From Roseomonas genomospecies 6 (GTDB taxonomy: Bacteria > Pseudomonadota > Alphaproteobacteria > Azospirillales > Azospirillaceae): a stretch of DNA of 64,000 nt. The stretch is taken from NCBI RefSeq assembly GCF_008365375.1, contig NZ_QOKW01000012.1, positions 62,001 to 126,000 of the forward strand. The letters run 5' to 3'. The translations under genes were made by a program, and so were the position numbers. The notes beneath the pieces were generated by a model. It saw only the letters and a list, made by a program, of their open reading frames with translations, was not told where the DNA came from and searched no databases. Shown here piece after piece: positions 27,141-35,680 of this stretch; within the stretch, counting starts at the first letter, position 1, and every line of letters starts with the position of its first letter.

Positions 27141-27530
27141 GTGACAGCCGCGAACGCCAACGCTTACGATGGCAAGACCCTTGTGGTGATCGAAGACAAC
27201 GCCCAGCTTCGGTTTGCCCTGACGATTTTTCTGAAAGAGCACGGCTACACGGTGGCCGCGGCGGCGTCGTACGAGGAGGCCATGGGCCTGCTCGACGCCC
27301 ATGGCGGGCCGCCGGACGCCATCCTCACCGACTACGATTTGGGCGATGGCCGGACCGGGCTCGATACGATCCGGGACGTTCATGCCCGGTACGGCCACAG
27401 CATTTCCGCCATCGTCCTAACCAGCGAATCCCTCCCCAAGAGCATCGTCGAGATCCAGCGGCTGTGCCACCGTCTGCTCCACAAGCCGGTGTCTCCGGCG
27501 ACGCTCCTGGACGCCCTCGCCGCGGTCTGA
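27141..27530 (+). CDS. Single-domain response regulator
   Basis: A 129-residue receiver domain (VVIEDNAQL; phospho-acceptor Asp in ILTDYDLGDGRTG; VLTSES; HKPVSP). The final REC half resembles the C-terminal receiver of hybrid kinases such as 32903-35329. The start is GTG 27141, ten bases after GGAGG; no ATG is available nearby. A small hypothetical gene follows after 11 nt. Confidence 0.8.
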   Translation: MTAANANAYDGKTLVVIEDNAQLRFALTIFLKEHGYTVAAAASYEEAMGLLDAHGGPPDAILTDYDLGDGRTGLDTIRDVHARYGHSISAIVLTSESLPKSIVEIQRLCHRLLHKPVSPATLLDALAAV

Positions 27531-27541
27531 GGGGCATCTCC

Positions 27542-27808
27542 ATGAGACAGCCGATGCCGACGCACAACGCACGAGAAAACCGATCACCGGTGGCTGGGCG
27601 GATGCCTTCGGACGCTGACATCGACGCCTTGCTCCGCCATGTTCCCCCGCATCTCCGGCACGCCGCACGGGCGGTCATCCAAGCGTACCTCACCGGTCTC
27701 CACACCCGCCGCTACGGCCTGGAGCGGATCGCCGGAGTGGTCGCGTCACGGTCGTTCGAAGCGTATCTCCGGGACTGGTTGGGAAACCGGCTCCAGGATG
27801 GCCGGTAG
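27542..27808 (+). CDS. Small hypothetical protein downstream of a receiver
   Basis: An 88-residue protein, mainly helical, with Asp/Leu-rich then Arg-rich segments (SDADIDALLRHVPPHLRHAA; AGVVASRSFEAYLRDWLGNR). GAGGGG lies before ATG 27542, and it is probably co-transcribed with the receiver gene. Family unknown. Confidence 0.6.
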   Translation: MRQPMPTHNARENRSPVAGRMPSDADIDALLRHVPPHLRHAARAVIQAYLTGLHTRRYGLERIAGVVASRSFEAYLRDWLGNRLQDGR

Positions 27809-28034
27809 CCGCGGGTGGCACGCCCAAGACATGCGAACCACAAGGATGGAAGAGGTTTCCGTGACCGGTCTCTTGCCGGGCAATGGCGATAACCGGGAAC
27901 TCTGTCCCGGACCTCGACCGAAAGTGCACATCGACGCCGTCTCCGGACCATTTCATACTGCCTGCCCTCAAAAGGAGCAGCGTGCCGGAGTGAAGGAACA
28001 GCGCCGCGGCACACCGGTCCCCGGAGAAGGTTTG

Positions 28035-30248
28035 ATGACTGTGCGCAACGCCGATGTTCGGACCGATGGTCGTTCCTCCGTGTCCTGCGCGGATTCGGAG
28101 AATTGGCTCGGCTTGGCGCTCGAAGGCGCGGGCATGGGCGCGTGGCGCTGCTGTCCGGAGTCGGGGCGCTTCGAGGCGACCGCCACGGCCAAGAGGCTGC
28201 ACGGCCTGCCGGACGACGCGCTGCTGGACGCAGCCGCCGCTATGGAGGTGGTTCACCCGGACGACCGCGAGCGGGTCCGCCAAGCCCTCGAGACGGCCAT
28301 CAAATACGGTGAGCCGTACTATGCCGAGTTTCGAACGGTTCTTCCCAGCGGCACCATCCGCTGGCTCCTCTCCCGCGGCCGCTGGGTGTCGTCCCCCGGC
28401 GAACCGACGCCCCACATGGTCGGCGTCGTCCAGGACATCAGCGAGCGCAGGCAGGCGGAAGAGGCGCTGGCACGGAGCGAGGAACGGTTCCGGGTCGCGC
28501 TGGCCGACGCCCCGATCGTCGTGTTCTGCCAGGACCGGGACCTGCGTTACACCTGGATGTACAACCCACGCATGGGCTTCGTGGCCGCCGACGTCCTGGG
28601 CAAGACCGACGCTGAGCTTCTCGACCCGGAGAGCGCCGCGCCGGTGATGGCGGTGAAGCGGCAGGTGCTGGCGACCGGCGAACCGGCCCGCGCCGAGGTC
28701 ACGACGGCCTGCTCCGGCCGTGTGGAGACCTACGACCTGTATGTCGAGGCGCTGCGCGACGCCGATGGGCGGATCGTCGGCGTGCGGTGCGCCGCCACCG
28801 ACATCACCGAGCGCAAGCGGGCCGAAGAAGCCCTGCGCAACAGCGAGGCGCGCTTCCGCACGCTGTTCGACACCCTGACGCTCGGCGTGGTCCTTCAGGA
28901 TGCCTCGGGCGAGATCACCGACGCCAACGCCGCCGCCCAGGACATCCTTGGCTTGTCGTTCGACGAACTGCGTGGGCGCGTATCGCGCGACCCGCGCTGG
29001 CACGCGACGGACGAGCACGGCCAGCCGCTGGAGAGCAACGCGCATCCGGCCATGCTCGCGCTGCGGACCGGGCAGCCGGTGCAACTGCGGATGATGGGGG
29101 TCTTCAACCCACGGCGCGGCGAGCGGCGCTGGCTGGAGGTCGACGCCATCCCCCAGTTCCGTCCGGGTGACCCGCAGCCCTCCATGGTGTGCTCGGTGTT
29201 CCACGACGTCACCGACCAGCGCCGGGCGGAGCAGGCGCTGCGCGACAGCGAGGAACGGCTGCGCGAGGCCCAGGACATCGCCGGGCTGGGCTTCTGGGAA
29301 TTTGACGTGATCGCCCGGAACATCACCTGGTGTGACGCCATATTCCGGATGCTCGGCCGCGATCCGCGCGAGGGTCCGCCAACCTTTGATGAGGTTCGCA
29401 CGCTCCTGCACCCCGAGGACCGGCCCTTGCTCGATACCTTTGTGGAGCGCGCGGCAGCAACCTGCGAGGACTACGAGGTGGACTGGCGCCTGCGCCACGT
29501 CGATGGGGCGTACCGCTGGGTGCGCACCCGGGCGCGGGCGTTCGCGGATAAGGCCGGACAATGCGTGCGGCTGGTCGGCACCGACTTGGACATCACCGAG
29601 CGCAAGCGGGTCGACGAGGACCTGCGGCGTCTGGTCGAGCAGCGCGAGACGCTGGTCCGTGAGGCGCACCACCGCATCAAGAACAGCATCGCCTCGATCG
29701 CCGGGCTGCTGGCGATGCAAGCCCGCTCCGAGGCCTCGGACACGGCGCGTGAGGCACTGCTCGACGCCCAACAGCGCGTCCACACGGTCGGGCGCATCCA
29801 CGAGGCGCTCTACCGTTCGGAGAGCTTCACTGCGGTTGATGTGGGGGCGCACCTGCAAGCGCTGATGGGGGACATCGCGCGGTCGGCGGTGACCCGGAAG
29901 GGGCACCCGCCGACACTGCGTCTCCAGTGCCCAGTGGGGATTGATCTGTCCGCCGACACCGTCACGCCGCTGTCGATGATCGCGGTCGAGCTCGTCACCA
30001 ACGCCCTCAAGTACGCGGGTGGTGCCCAGGACGACGTCGAGATCGACATCGCTCTGGCCAGCGGCTCGCCGATGCGCCTGGTCGTGGCCGACAACGGCCA
30101 GGGGTTGCCCGCCGGAGCCCGAAAGACGAGCGGCCTGGGCTTGCGCCTCGTTGACCTCTTGACACGGCAACTCCGGGGAACGGTGTCGTTCGAAAACACC
30201 CCGACCGGGTTGCGGGTGACCGTGGCGTTCCCATCCCAACGGACGTGA
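28035..30248 (+). CDS. Soluble multi-PAS histidine kinase (HisKA_2 type)
   Basis: A 737-residue cytoplasmic kinase with about four PAS domains (roughly 20-135, 145-265, 270-395 and 400-525), each preceded by an RxxAEEALxxSEERFR-like linker, then a HisKA_2 acceptor region (REAHHRIKNSIASIAGLLAM, near residue 540) and a HATPase domain (ELVTNALKYAGG; DNGQGLP; GLGLRLVDLL). It starts at ATG 28035 behind GGAGAAGG; the longer in-frame extension lacks a ribosome site. It probably works with one of the stand-alone receivers. Confidence 0.87.
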   Translation: MTVRNADVRTDGRSSVSCADSENWLGLALEGAGMGAWRCCPESGRFEATATAKRLHGLPDDALLDAAAAMEVVHPDDRERVRQALETAIKYGEPYYAEFRTVLPSGTIRWLLSRGRWVSSPGEPTPHMVGVVQDISERRQAEEALARSEERFRVALADAPIVVFCQDRDLRYTWMYNPRMGFVAADVLGKTDAELLDPESAAPVMAVKRQVLATGEPARAEVTTACSGRVETYDLYVEALRDADGRIVGVRCAATDITERKRAEEALRNSEARFRTLFDTLTLGVVLQDASGEITDANAAAQDILGLSFDELRGRVSRDPRWHATDEHGQPLESNAHPAMLALRTGQPVQLRMMGVFNPRRGERRWLEVDAIPQFRPGDPQPSMVCSVFHDVTDQRRAEQALRDSEERLREAQDIAGLGFWEFDVIARNITWCDAIFRMLGRDPREGPPTFDEVRTLLHPEDRPLLDTFVERAAATCEDYEVDWRLRHVDGAYRWVRTRARAFADKAGQCVRLVGTDLDITERKRVDEDLRRLVEQRETLVREAHHRIKNSIASIAGLLAMQARSEASDTAREALLDAQQRVHTVGRIHEALYRSESFTAVDVGAHLQALMGDIARSAVTRKGHPPTLRLQCPVGIDLSADTVTPLSMIAVELVTNALKYAGGAQDDVEIDIALASGSPMRLVVADNGQGLPAGARKTSGLGLRLVDLLTRQLRGTVSFENTPTGLRVTVAFPSQRT

Positions 30249-30362
30249 TGGCCGCCGGTGGCAAAGCACGGCGGAGGTCGCCTGAGACTCCAGAAGTTCG
30301 CTTTTCCCGAACGTCAACGCAACACGCCCGTCATAGTCCTGTTGAACCGGGCATCGACGGAA

Positions 30363-30596
30363 ATGCCGAACATGACACCCAAGTTGCCAGAAGGACAAGC
30401 TCGCAGGCTGCTGAAACTGGCCCGGCGGGCGGCCAACCTCGCTACGCAGACGCAACACCATGCCGCGAGGGCGTCGAGCATGGTCCAAGAGGCCCACATT
30501 CAGGCCCAGGAAGCCCACGCCAGAGCCAATCAGGCCCACCGACGTGCCGCAGACAAACACCGGCGGGCGGCGGCCTTCTTACGAAACAAAGGATAG
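30363..30596 (+). CDS. Ala/His-rich helical small protein
   Basis: A 77-residue, strongly helical product with repeated Ala-His/Gln segments (AQEAHARANQAHRRAADKHR) that looks like a coiled coil. It follows the PAS kinase in the same direction after 114 nt. ATG 30363 follows GACGGAA. The composition could also come from a spurious frame, so confidence is moderate. Confidence 0.45.
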   Translation: MPNMTPKLPEGQARRLLKLARRAANLATQTQHHAARASSMVQEAHIQAQEAHARANQAHRRAADKHRRAAAFLRNKG

Positions 30597-30789
30597 GGCT
30601 CTGTTCGCGATACCCGTCGTATGAAGTGAACCTCGTACGCTTCCCCCGAGATGTCTGGCCCCGAGGAGTCTGTTGGGTTGACGGCGCCGGGTTTGGTCGA
30701 TGAAGGCGACCACGGCCGCTTCCATGTTGACAGGGGCTGACGGCCGAGGATGTTGGCAGGCCAACGGAACAATCCCGGCCTGCCGTGAA

Positions 30790-31626
30790 TCACTGGAGCT
30801 TCTGAAAGACGGTGCGCAGCAAGGTCACTGGCACACCCGTGCGAGCGGCGGCCTCCTCCGGCGGATGACTTCCCCGGACCAACAGGTCGTCGGCAACCGC
30901 GTGGCGCCGCTGGCCAATGTACTGGCGCGGCGTCATGCCGAACGCCGCCCGGAAGCTCTGCCACAGCACCGTAGGCGGCAGGTCGACGGCTTGGGCGACC
31001 ATGCGCGTCGCAAGCGTCGGCTCGGCGAGGGACTGATCGATGTACGCGCAGGCGGGCCGCAGGTCGACAACGCCCGTCAGAGGCTTGGGAACCGGATTGG
31101 CGATCAGCGCCGTCCGCACGGCGTGCAGCGTCAGGAGCGTTGCGGCAGCTTGCAGGCCATGTCCAGCGAGGGCGGCCCGTTCGGTAAAGCTGCTCTGGAT
31201 GATGCTGCCGACCGCGTGCGCCGCGGCATCGGCATGCCCAAGAACCGTCCGAACATCGGCCCCGTCGATGCCATACTCCTCGAGCAGCATGTCTTCAAGA
31301 TGGCCGGGCGCCACCGTGACGGCAATGTAGGGGCCGCTGTTCGGCGCGATGATCTTCGCCCGCGTCTCCGCCGGGTAGAAGGTCAGACCACCCGGCGGAA
31401 TGACGACCCGCTTGTAGTGGTCACTTTCCACGGCGATGTCGCACGGCGACTCCTGGAGGTTGACCGCAAGAACATGGTCGGTCAGCCGGAAGTGCGTTTC
31501 GCAGTCGCAGCCGGGCACGTATTCGACGATGCCTCCGGTGATCGGCTGGCGCATGCCCCAGCCGTCCGGCATCTCGGTCACCGGCGGGCCATCGAGCGGG
31601 ATGTGATGAATGGGAACGTCGGTCAT
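30790..31626 (-). CDS. AraC-family regulator, second of a tandem pair, degenerate C-terminus
   Basis: A 278-residue protein with an N-terminal cupin-like sensing domain (about 25-120, HVLAVNLQESPCDI; RVVIPPGGLTFYPA) and an AraC DNA-binding region of which the first HTH is recognisable (LATRMVAQAVDLPPTVLWQS) but the second is poor and shortened (EEAAARTGVPVTLLRTVFQK). It overlaps the upstream AraC gene by four bases. The same pair structure recurs at 42375-44140. It may act as a partner or modulator of its neighbour. Confidence 0.75.
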   Translation of the reverse strand: MTDVPIHHIPLDGPPVTEMPDGWGMRQPITGGIVEYVPGCDCETHFRLTDHVLAVNLQESPCDIAVESDHYKRVVIPPGGLTFYPAETRAKIIAPNSGPYIAVTVAPGHLEDMLLEEYGIDGADVRTVLGHADAAAHAVGSIIQSSFTERAALAGHGLQAAATLLTLHAVRTALIANPVPKPLTGVVDLRPACAYIDQSLAEPTLATRMVAQAVDLPPTVLWQSFRAAFGMTPRQYIGQRRHAVADDLLVRGSHPPEEAAARTGVPVTLLRTVFQKLQ

Positions 31627-32486
31627 GATCGGTCAGCCCGGTATTGCATTGGGGTCACGCCGAGAACTTTGCGGAACACCGTGGAGAAGTGGGTGGGGTT
31701 GGGAAAACCGCAGCGGGCGGCAACGTCGGCGATGGGCAACGTGGTCGTCGCCAGCAGACTCCCGGCGCGCTCCAGCCGCCGCTCCATCACATATCGGCAC
31801 GGCGGCTTGCCGGTGTCCTGGCGGAAACAGCGGGCGAAGTGATACGGGCTCAGCCCGGCCACCGACGCTAGGCTCTCCAGAGAAAGCTCCTCGGCAAGGT
31901 GCTCCTCGACATGGTCCAGCACCCGGCGAAGCACGGCAGGCGAGAGGCTGGAGCGGACGACCGGAGTCGGAGCCCGTCGCGCTTGTCGAATGGCTTCGGC
32001 CGCGATCAGCGTCAGCAGGGACTCCAGGTAGAGTGGCCCCCAGCTTTCCCCGTCCGCCGTGATCACGACGTTGTGCAGCAGGCGGGTCAGGTGAAGGGCG
32101 TTCGGGGTGCGGATCGGCACGGAAACGCCAAGTGCCGCCGGGCCGTCGTCACAGATGTCCGCCGTGATGGACGCAAGCCGTTCCGGCGTCATGCTGACGA
32201 TGGCGTAGTGATGCGGCGCATCACACGCGATGTGGAACTCGGTGCCACCCGGGAAGTAGCTCAAGTCACCGGGTGCGGAATCCAGCTTGCGCAAACGATC
32301 GGAATTGATGGCGACCAACCCCGGCGACGCGCGGAACAGGGAACAGATGGCGGGCCCGCCATGCCCGCCGCGCGCGGTGATGGCCGGAGAGGCGATGGAT
32401 TGCAGAATCAATCCGTTCAGGGTCCATTCGCGAACCACCGGCCGCTCCTGGTCAGGAGGGATTGGGTCCAACCGGTAGCCCCCCAT
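31623..32486 (-). CDS. AraC-family regulator, first of a tandem pair
   Basis: A 287-residue protein with an N-terminal effector domain (about 20-170; YFPGGTEFHIACDAPHH) and an intact double-HTH AraC domain (LSLESLASVAGLSPYHFARC; IADVAARCGFPNPTHFSTVF). It is followed, with a 4-nt overlap, by a second AraC gene. The paralogous first member at 43214-44140 shares the phrase WGPLYLESLLTLIAAEA. Target genes unknown. Confidence 0.85.
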   Translation of the reverse strand: MGGYRLDPIPPDQERPVVREWTLNGLILQSIASPAITARGGHGGPAICSLFRASPGLVAINSDRLRKLDSAPGDLSYFPGGTEFHIACDAPHHYAIVSMTPERLASITADICDDGPAALGVSVPIRTPNALHLTRLLHNVVITADGESWGPLYLESLLTLIAAEAIRQARRAPTPVVRSSLSPAVLRRVLDHVEEHLAEELSLESLASVAGLSPYHFARCFRQDTGKPPCRYVMERRLERAGSLLATTTLPIADVAARCGFPNPTHFSTVFRKVLGVTPMQYRADRS

Positions 32487-32902
32487 CCCGCTCCTCCGTC
32501 ATCTGTGGCTCTGTCGGCAGCCCCGTCCAACGGTTTCAGCGCACCATCGTGACGGAGGTCTGCATGGTACCGTCCCGGGCGGTCGGGAGCATCTGCCCAT
32601 TGGTGGACGTGTCTGCGGGCCAGCAAGACGCAGATCCTCCCGGCTCGCCGCGCCCAGTGGCAGCACCCGGAGGGTTGGCACCCCAACTCGAGGCTGATGT
32701 TGGTGTCGACGCTGCCAAGCCTGGAGCGAGGTGGGGCTTCTTCCTGCGGCTCACCGCCCCCGGCGCCGCCAAGCGGGAGTTGGTGCTCATCCCGGCAAAC
32801 TTGGGCTAACCGGGTGTTCTCTGCGCGACAGCAAGCGAGTGATCGGCATCGGCGTCGCCCTGGCTGCCATGACTTCGCCCAGCGGGATCGCCGATGTCGT
32901 CA
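32487..32902. other. Region with a C-terminal gene remnant
   Basis: About 416 bases between the AraC pair and a hybrid kinase. The only protein-like part is the fragment at 32720-32809, which is shared with the equivalent place upstream of the second AraC pair (44407-44466). The rest has no recognisable gene. Confidence 0.5.
32720..32809 (+). pseudogene. C-terminal fragment of an unknown gene, duplicated at 44407-44466
   Basis: The plus-strand reading frame ends FFLRLTAPGAAKRELVLIPA and stops at 32809. The fragment at 44407-44466 ends LTDPGAVKREFVLVPADIG and stops. Over 20 codons the two are alike in protein and DNA. No start or upstream part of the gene is visible, so these are probably remnants of one gene whose parts were lost twice, or copied with the AraC pair. 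Confidence 0.4.
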
Positions 32903-35329
32903 TTACGCGACGTTGAGGAGTCGTCTCACGACCTGATGAAGCTGCCGCGGTGTCACCGGCTTGAAGGCCACACCAACCCCCACCCCCGTGGCCTCACGCT
33001 GCCATTCCATGCCGGTCTCCCCGGTCAACACGATGGCGGGCACCTCGGCGCCGACCAAGCGACGGAGCTCCTGGATCGCCTCGATGCCGGTGCGTCCTTC
33101 GCGGAGGCGGTAATCGGCGATGATGATGTCGGGGATACGCTTGGATGCCTTTACTCGGTCCAAGACCTGTTCCACTGATCCACCGCTCAACGTCTCGTAC
33201 CCCCAGCCATGGAAGATGGACTGCAATCCCAAGAGCACGATCTCGTCGTCATCCACCAACACGGCAAACCGTCCGCTCCCATCCTTGGGAACAGCTCCTT
33301 CTGGCACCTTGGGGCTCTGCACTTCCATCTGGCCGAGCGGCATATCCACTGAAAACACGGAGCCTCCGCCTGGCGTAGATCGGACATTGACCGGGTGATC
33401 CAGCAGTTCCGACAAACGCCGCACGATGGACAAGCCCAAGCCAAGCCCACGGCTGCGGTCCCGCTCCGAATTGCTGACCTGATGGAACTCGTCAAAGATC
33501 CGGGTCAGGTGGTCGGGCGGAATCCCAATTCCGCTGTCCCGGACCTCAAGGCGAGCGCAGCCGTCCACCACGCGGCATTCCAAGCGGATGACGCCGCTCT
33601 CGGTGTACTTGATGGCGTTTTCAACCAGGTTGCGCACCATGCGGCCAAGCAGGCTCCGGTCGCTGCGCACCGCCACGCCTCCGGGAACGGCAACCTGAAG
33701 CTCCAGCCCCTTGGCCATGGCGATCGGGGCGAAGGAGGCGCCGATCTGGTCGAGGACCGGCTTGACCGCGAAGTCCTCGACGGTCGGCTTGACGCCACCC
33801 GCGTCCAGGCGGGACATGTCGAGCAAGCCCTCCAGCAGCCCCTTCAGGGTGTCCAGGCCACGCTCCAGCATGGTCATGGCGTCCTGGCCGCGCTGGTCAT
33901 GAACGTGCCCGCGCAACGCCTCGGCGAAGAAGAACAGCGACTGCATCGGCTGGCGCAGGTCGTGGCTGGCTGCCGCCAGAAACTTCGACTTCGCCAGATT
34001 GGCCTGTTCGGCGTGCGCCTTGGCTGCGCGAAGGTCGTCTTCCAGCCGCTTGCGCTCGGTGATGTCGGTCACCGAAGCGACCCCCAGGGTGATGCGGCCG
34101 TCCCGGTCACGGAGCGGATCTGCGTTGACCACAAAGGTCTTCACGTCACCATCAGGGTGGCGGTACAGCATCTCCTCCTGCTTGACGGTCTCACCGTGCA
34201 GGATGGCGCGGGCAAGCGGGTAGTCCTCGGCCCGGTAGGGGGTGCCGTCGCGGTGGAAGGCGGTGTGCGAGGCGTATTCGCCGATGTCGCGCAACGGCTT
34301 GAGCGGAGCACCGACCACACGGTCGGCTGCTTCGTTGTGCAGCACCAGCTTCCCCGTCGGCGCTTCCGCGACGAGGACGCCGGACGGCAGGTTGGCGATG
34401 ACCGCCTTCAGCAGTCTGCGCTCGCTGTCACGGACCCAGGCGACCCGCCGGATGAGCCAGCCCCCGCAAGCCGCCGACAGCGCCAACACGGCCAGGAACA
34501 GCAGCATCGAGCGCAGCGCCGCGAGGTCAACCGAGCGCATCGCGGCCTCCTTGCCGATGCCCACCGCCAGCATGACGCCTCGGCCCCCGCTGCCCGGAGG
34601 CGAGTATGCCACCACACGTTCGACATCGTCGAAGCCGGTGAGTTCAACCACTTTCCGCTCATCACCTTCCAGAAAATGGCGGAATCGCTCAGGCAACGGT
34701 TGTCCGATCAACTCCGGCTTCGGGGGAATACGCGCCATCATGGCACCTGTCGCATCGGTGAGCAGGATGGCGGTGTTGGCGGGCAACGGCTTGCGTGCCA
34801 GGTAGCCTTCCAACCAGCTGAGGTCGAGCAGCCCGGCGATCACCCCGGCGTGCACGCCATCGGGACCAGTGTAGGGCAGACCGAAGGGAAGGATCGCCTT
34901 GCCGATGCCGATGGCGAAGCCGAACTCGCCAATCGAAAACTCACCCGTGGCCAGCGCACGCTGGATGTTGGCGCGACCGCCAAGGAAGACACCAATGGCG
35001 CGCGGGTCGGTGGCGCACCGGACGGTTCCCTGGAGATCGGTGACTTCGATGGTCAGGTACGAGGGAATGTGTTCGTTCAGCCGCTCCAGGGCCGCCTGGC
35101 AATCCGGCCCCGAGAGTTCCGCCGCCGTCGTCCCGAGCACCGTCATGATGTCGCGCATGTTGTCGATGATGCGGTGCTGTTCGGTTTCCAGGAGGTCGAG
35201 CAGCTGCCGAACCTCCTGGCCAAGCTCCGCCTCACGCGAAGCCCGCAGGTTCAGCTGCGTGTAGGCTTGAAACCCGACCAGAGGGGCGACGGCCAACAGA
35301 AAGAGGAGGATGTGTCGGATACGCGCCAT
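32903..35329 (-). CDS. Hybrid histidine kinase: extracytoplasmic sensor, PAS, kinase core, receiver
   Basis: An 808-residue membrane protein. Helices near residues 4-20 and 270-290 bracket a dCache-like periplasmic domain. A PAS domain follows (about 300-415), then a HisKA domain with ASHDLRQPMQSLFFF, a HATPase (NLVENAIKYTESG; DSGIGIPP; RGLGLGLSIVRRLSELLDHP) and a C-terminal receiver (LVDDDEIVLLGLQS; Asp in IIADYRLREG; FKPVTP). It is a paralogue of 19711-23397, which lacks the receiver. ATG 35329 has GGGAGGGGAG upstream. Confidence 0.88.
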   Translation of the reverse strand: MARIRHILLFLLAVAPLVGFQAYTQLNLRASREAELGQEVRQLLDLLETEQHRIIDNMRDIMTVLGTTAAELSGPDCQAALERLNEHIPSYLTIEVTDLQGTVRCATDPRAIGVFLGGRANIQRALATGEFSIGEFGFAIGIGKAILPFGLPYTGPDGVHAGVIAGLLDLSWLEGYLARKPLPANTAILLTDATGAMMARIPPKPELIGQPLPERFRHFLEGDERKVVELTGFDDVERVVAYSPPGSGGRGVMLAVGIGKEAAMRSVDLAALRSMLLFLAVLALSAACGGWLIRRVAWVRDSERRLLKAVIANLPSGVLVAEAPTGKLVLHNEAADRVVGAPLKPLRDIGEYASHTAFHRDGTPYRAEDYPLARAILHGETVKQEEMLYRHPDGDVKTFVVNADPLRDRDGRITLGVASVTDITERKRLEDDLRAAKAHAEQANLAKSKFLAAASHDLRQPMQSLFFFAEALRGHVHDQRGQDAMTMLERGLDTLKGLLEGLLDMSRLDAGGVKPTVEDFAVKPVLDQIGASFAPIAMAKGLELQVAVPGGVAVRSDRSLLGRMVRNLVENAIKYTESGVIRLECRVVDGCARLEVRDSGIGIPPDHLTRIFDEFHQVSNSERDRSRGLGLGLSIVRRLSELLDHPVNVRSTPGGGSVFSVDMPLGQMEVQSPKVPEGAVPKDGSGRFAVLVDDDEIVLLGLQSIFHGWGYETLSGGSVEQVLDRVKASKRIPDIIIADYRLREGRTGIEAIQELRRLVGAEVPAIVLTGETGMEWQREATGVGVGVAFKPVTPRQLHQVVRRLLNVA

Positions 35330-35680
35330 CAGACCGCTCCCCTCCCTTGCACGCCCCTTGGGCTCTTCTCCGTCGCGGAATCCATTAGATACCGCTGAGA
35401 TAACCGGCTGCAAAGTGAAAATGCCTCGTTTGAGGTAGAATGCTACCCGGTGCAACTCCGCTGGTCATTCCTTTATTGGGCAACTGTCCATCAGAACAAC
35501 TGAAAAGAGCGCAGATTCAGTTGTTTTTCGCCAAAAACTTCACGTCGCTCAAGACTGCGCGCGAAATAAGATTTGAAAGGCGGTATCCAAGCCTTGACAG
35601 GAAACGCCATCGCCTTCGACAGTGGATGCCGCACCCTCTGTGGCCGCTGTATGGTGCCGTCCCCTCGCTGAGGCGTTGCC
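35330..35680. other. AT-rich divergent region between two kinase genes
   Basis: 351 bases between two divergent histidine kinase genes. It contains the hairpin at 35495-35525 and is clearly lower in G+C. It should hold two promoters. No gene seen. Confidence 0.5.
35495..35525 (+). terminator. Intrinsic-terminator-like hairpin in a divergent intergenic region
   Basis: AACAACTGAA (35495-35504) and TTCAGTTGTT (35516-35525) form a perfect 10-bp stem, followed on the plus strand by a continuing T run (five T in total). Since no plus-strand gene precedes it, it may end an unannotated short transcript or attenuate the kinase mRNA at 35681; it could also be a DNA operator dyad. Confidence 0.4.

Noticed and set aside
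27690..30560. Long antisense frame opposite the PAS kinase at 28035-30248
   Set aside because: Low-complexity product with no domain; the kinase on the plus strand is unmistakable.
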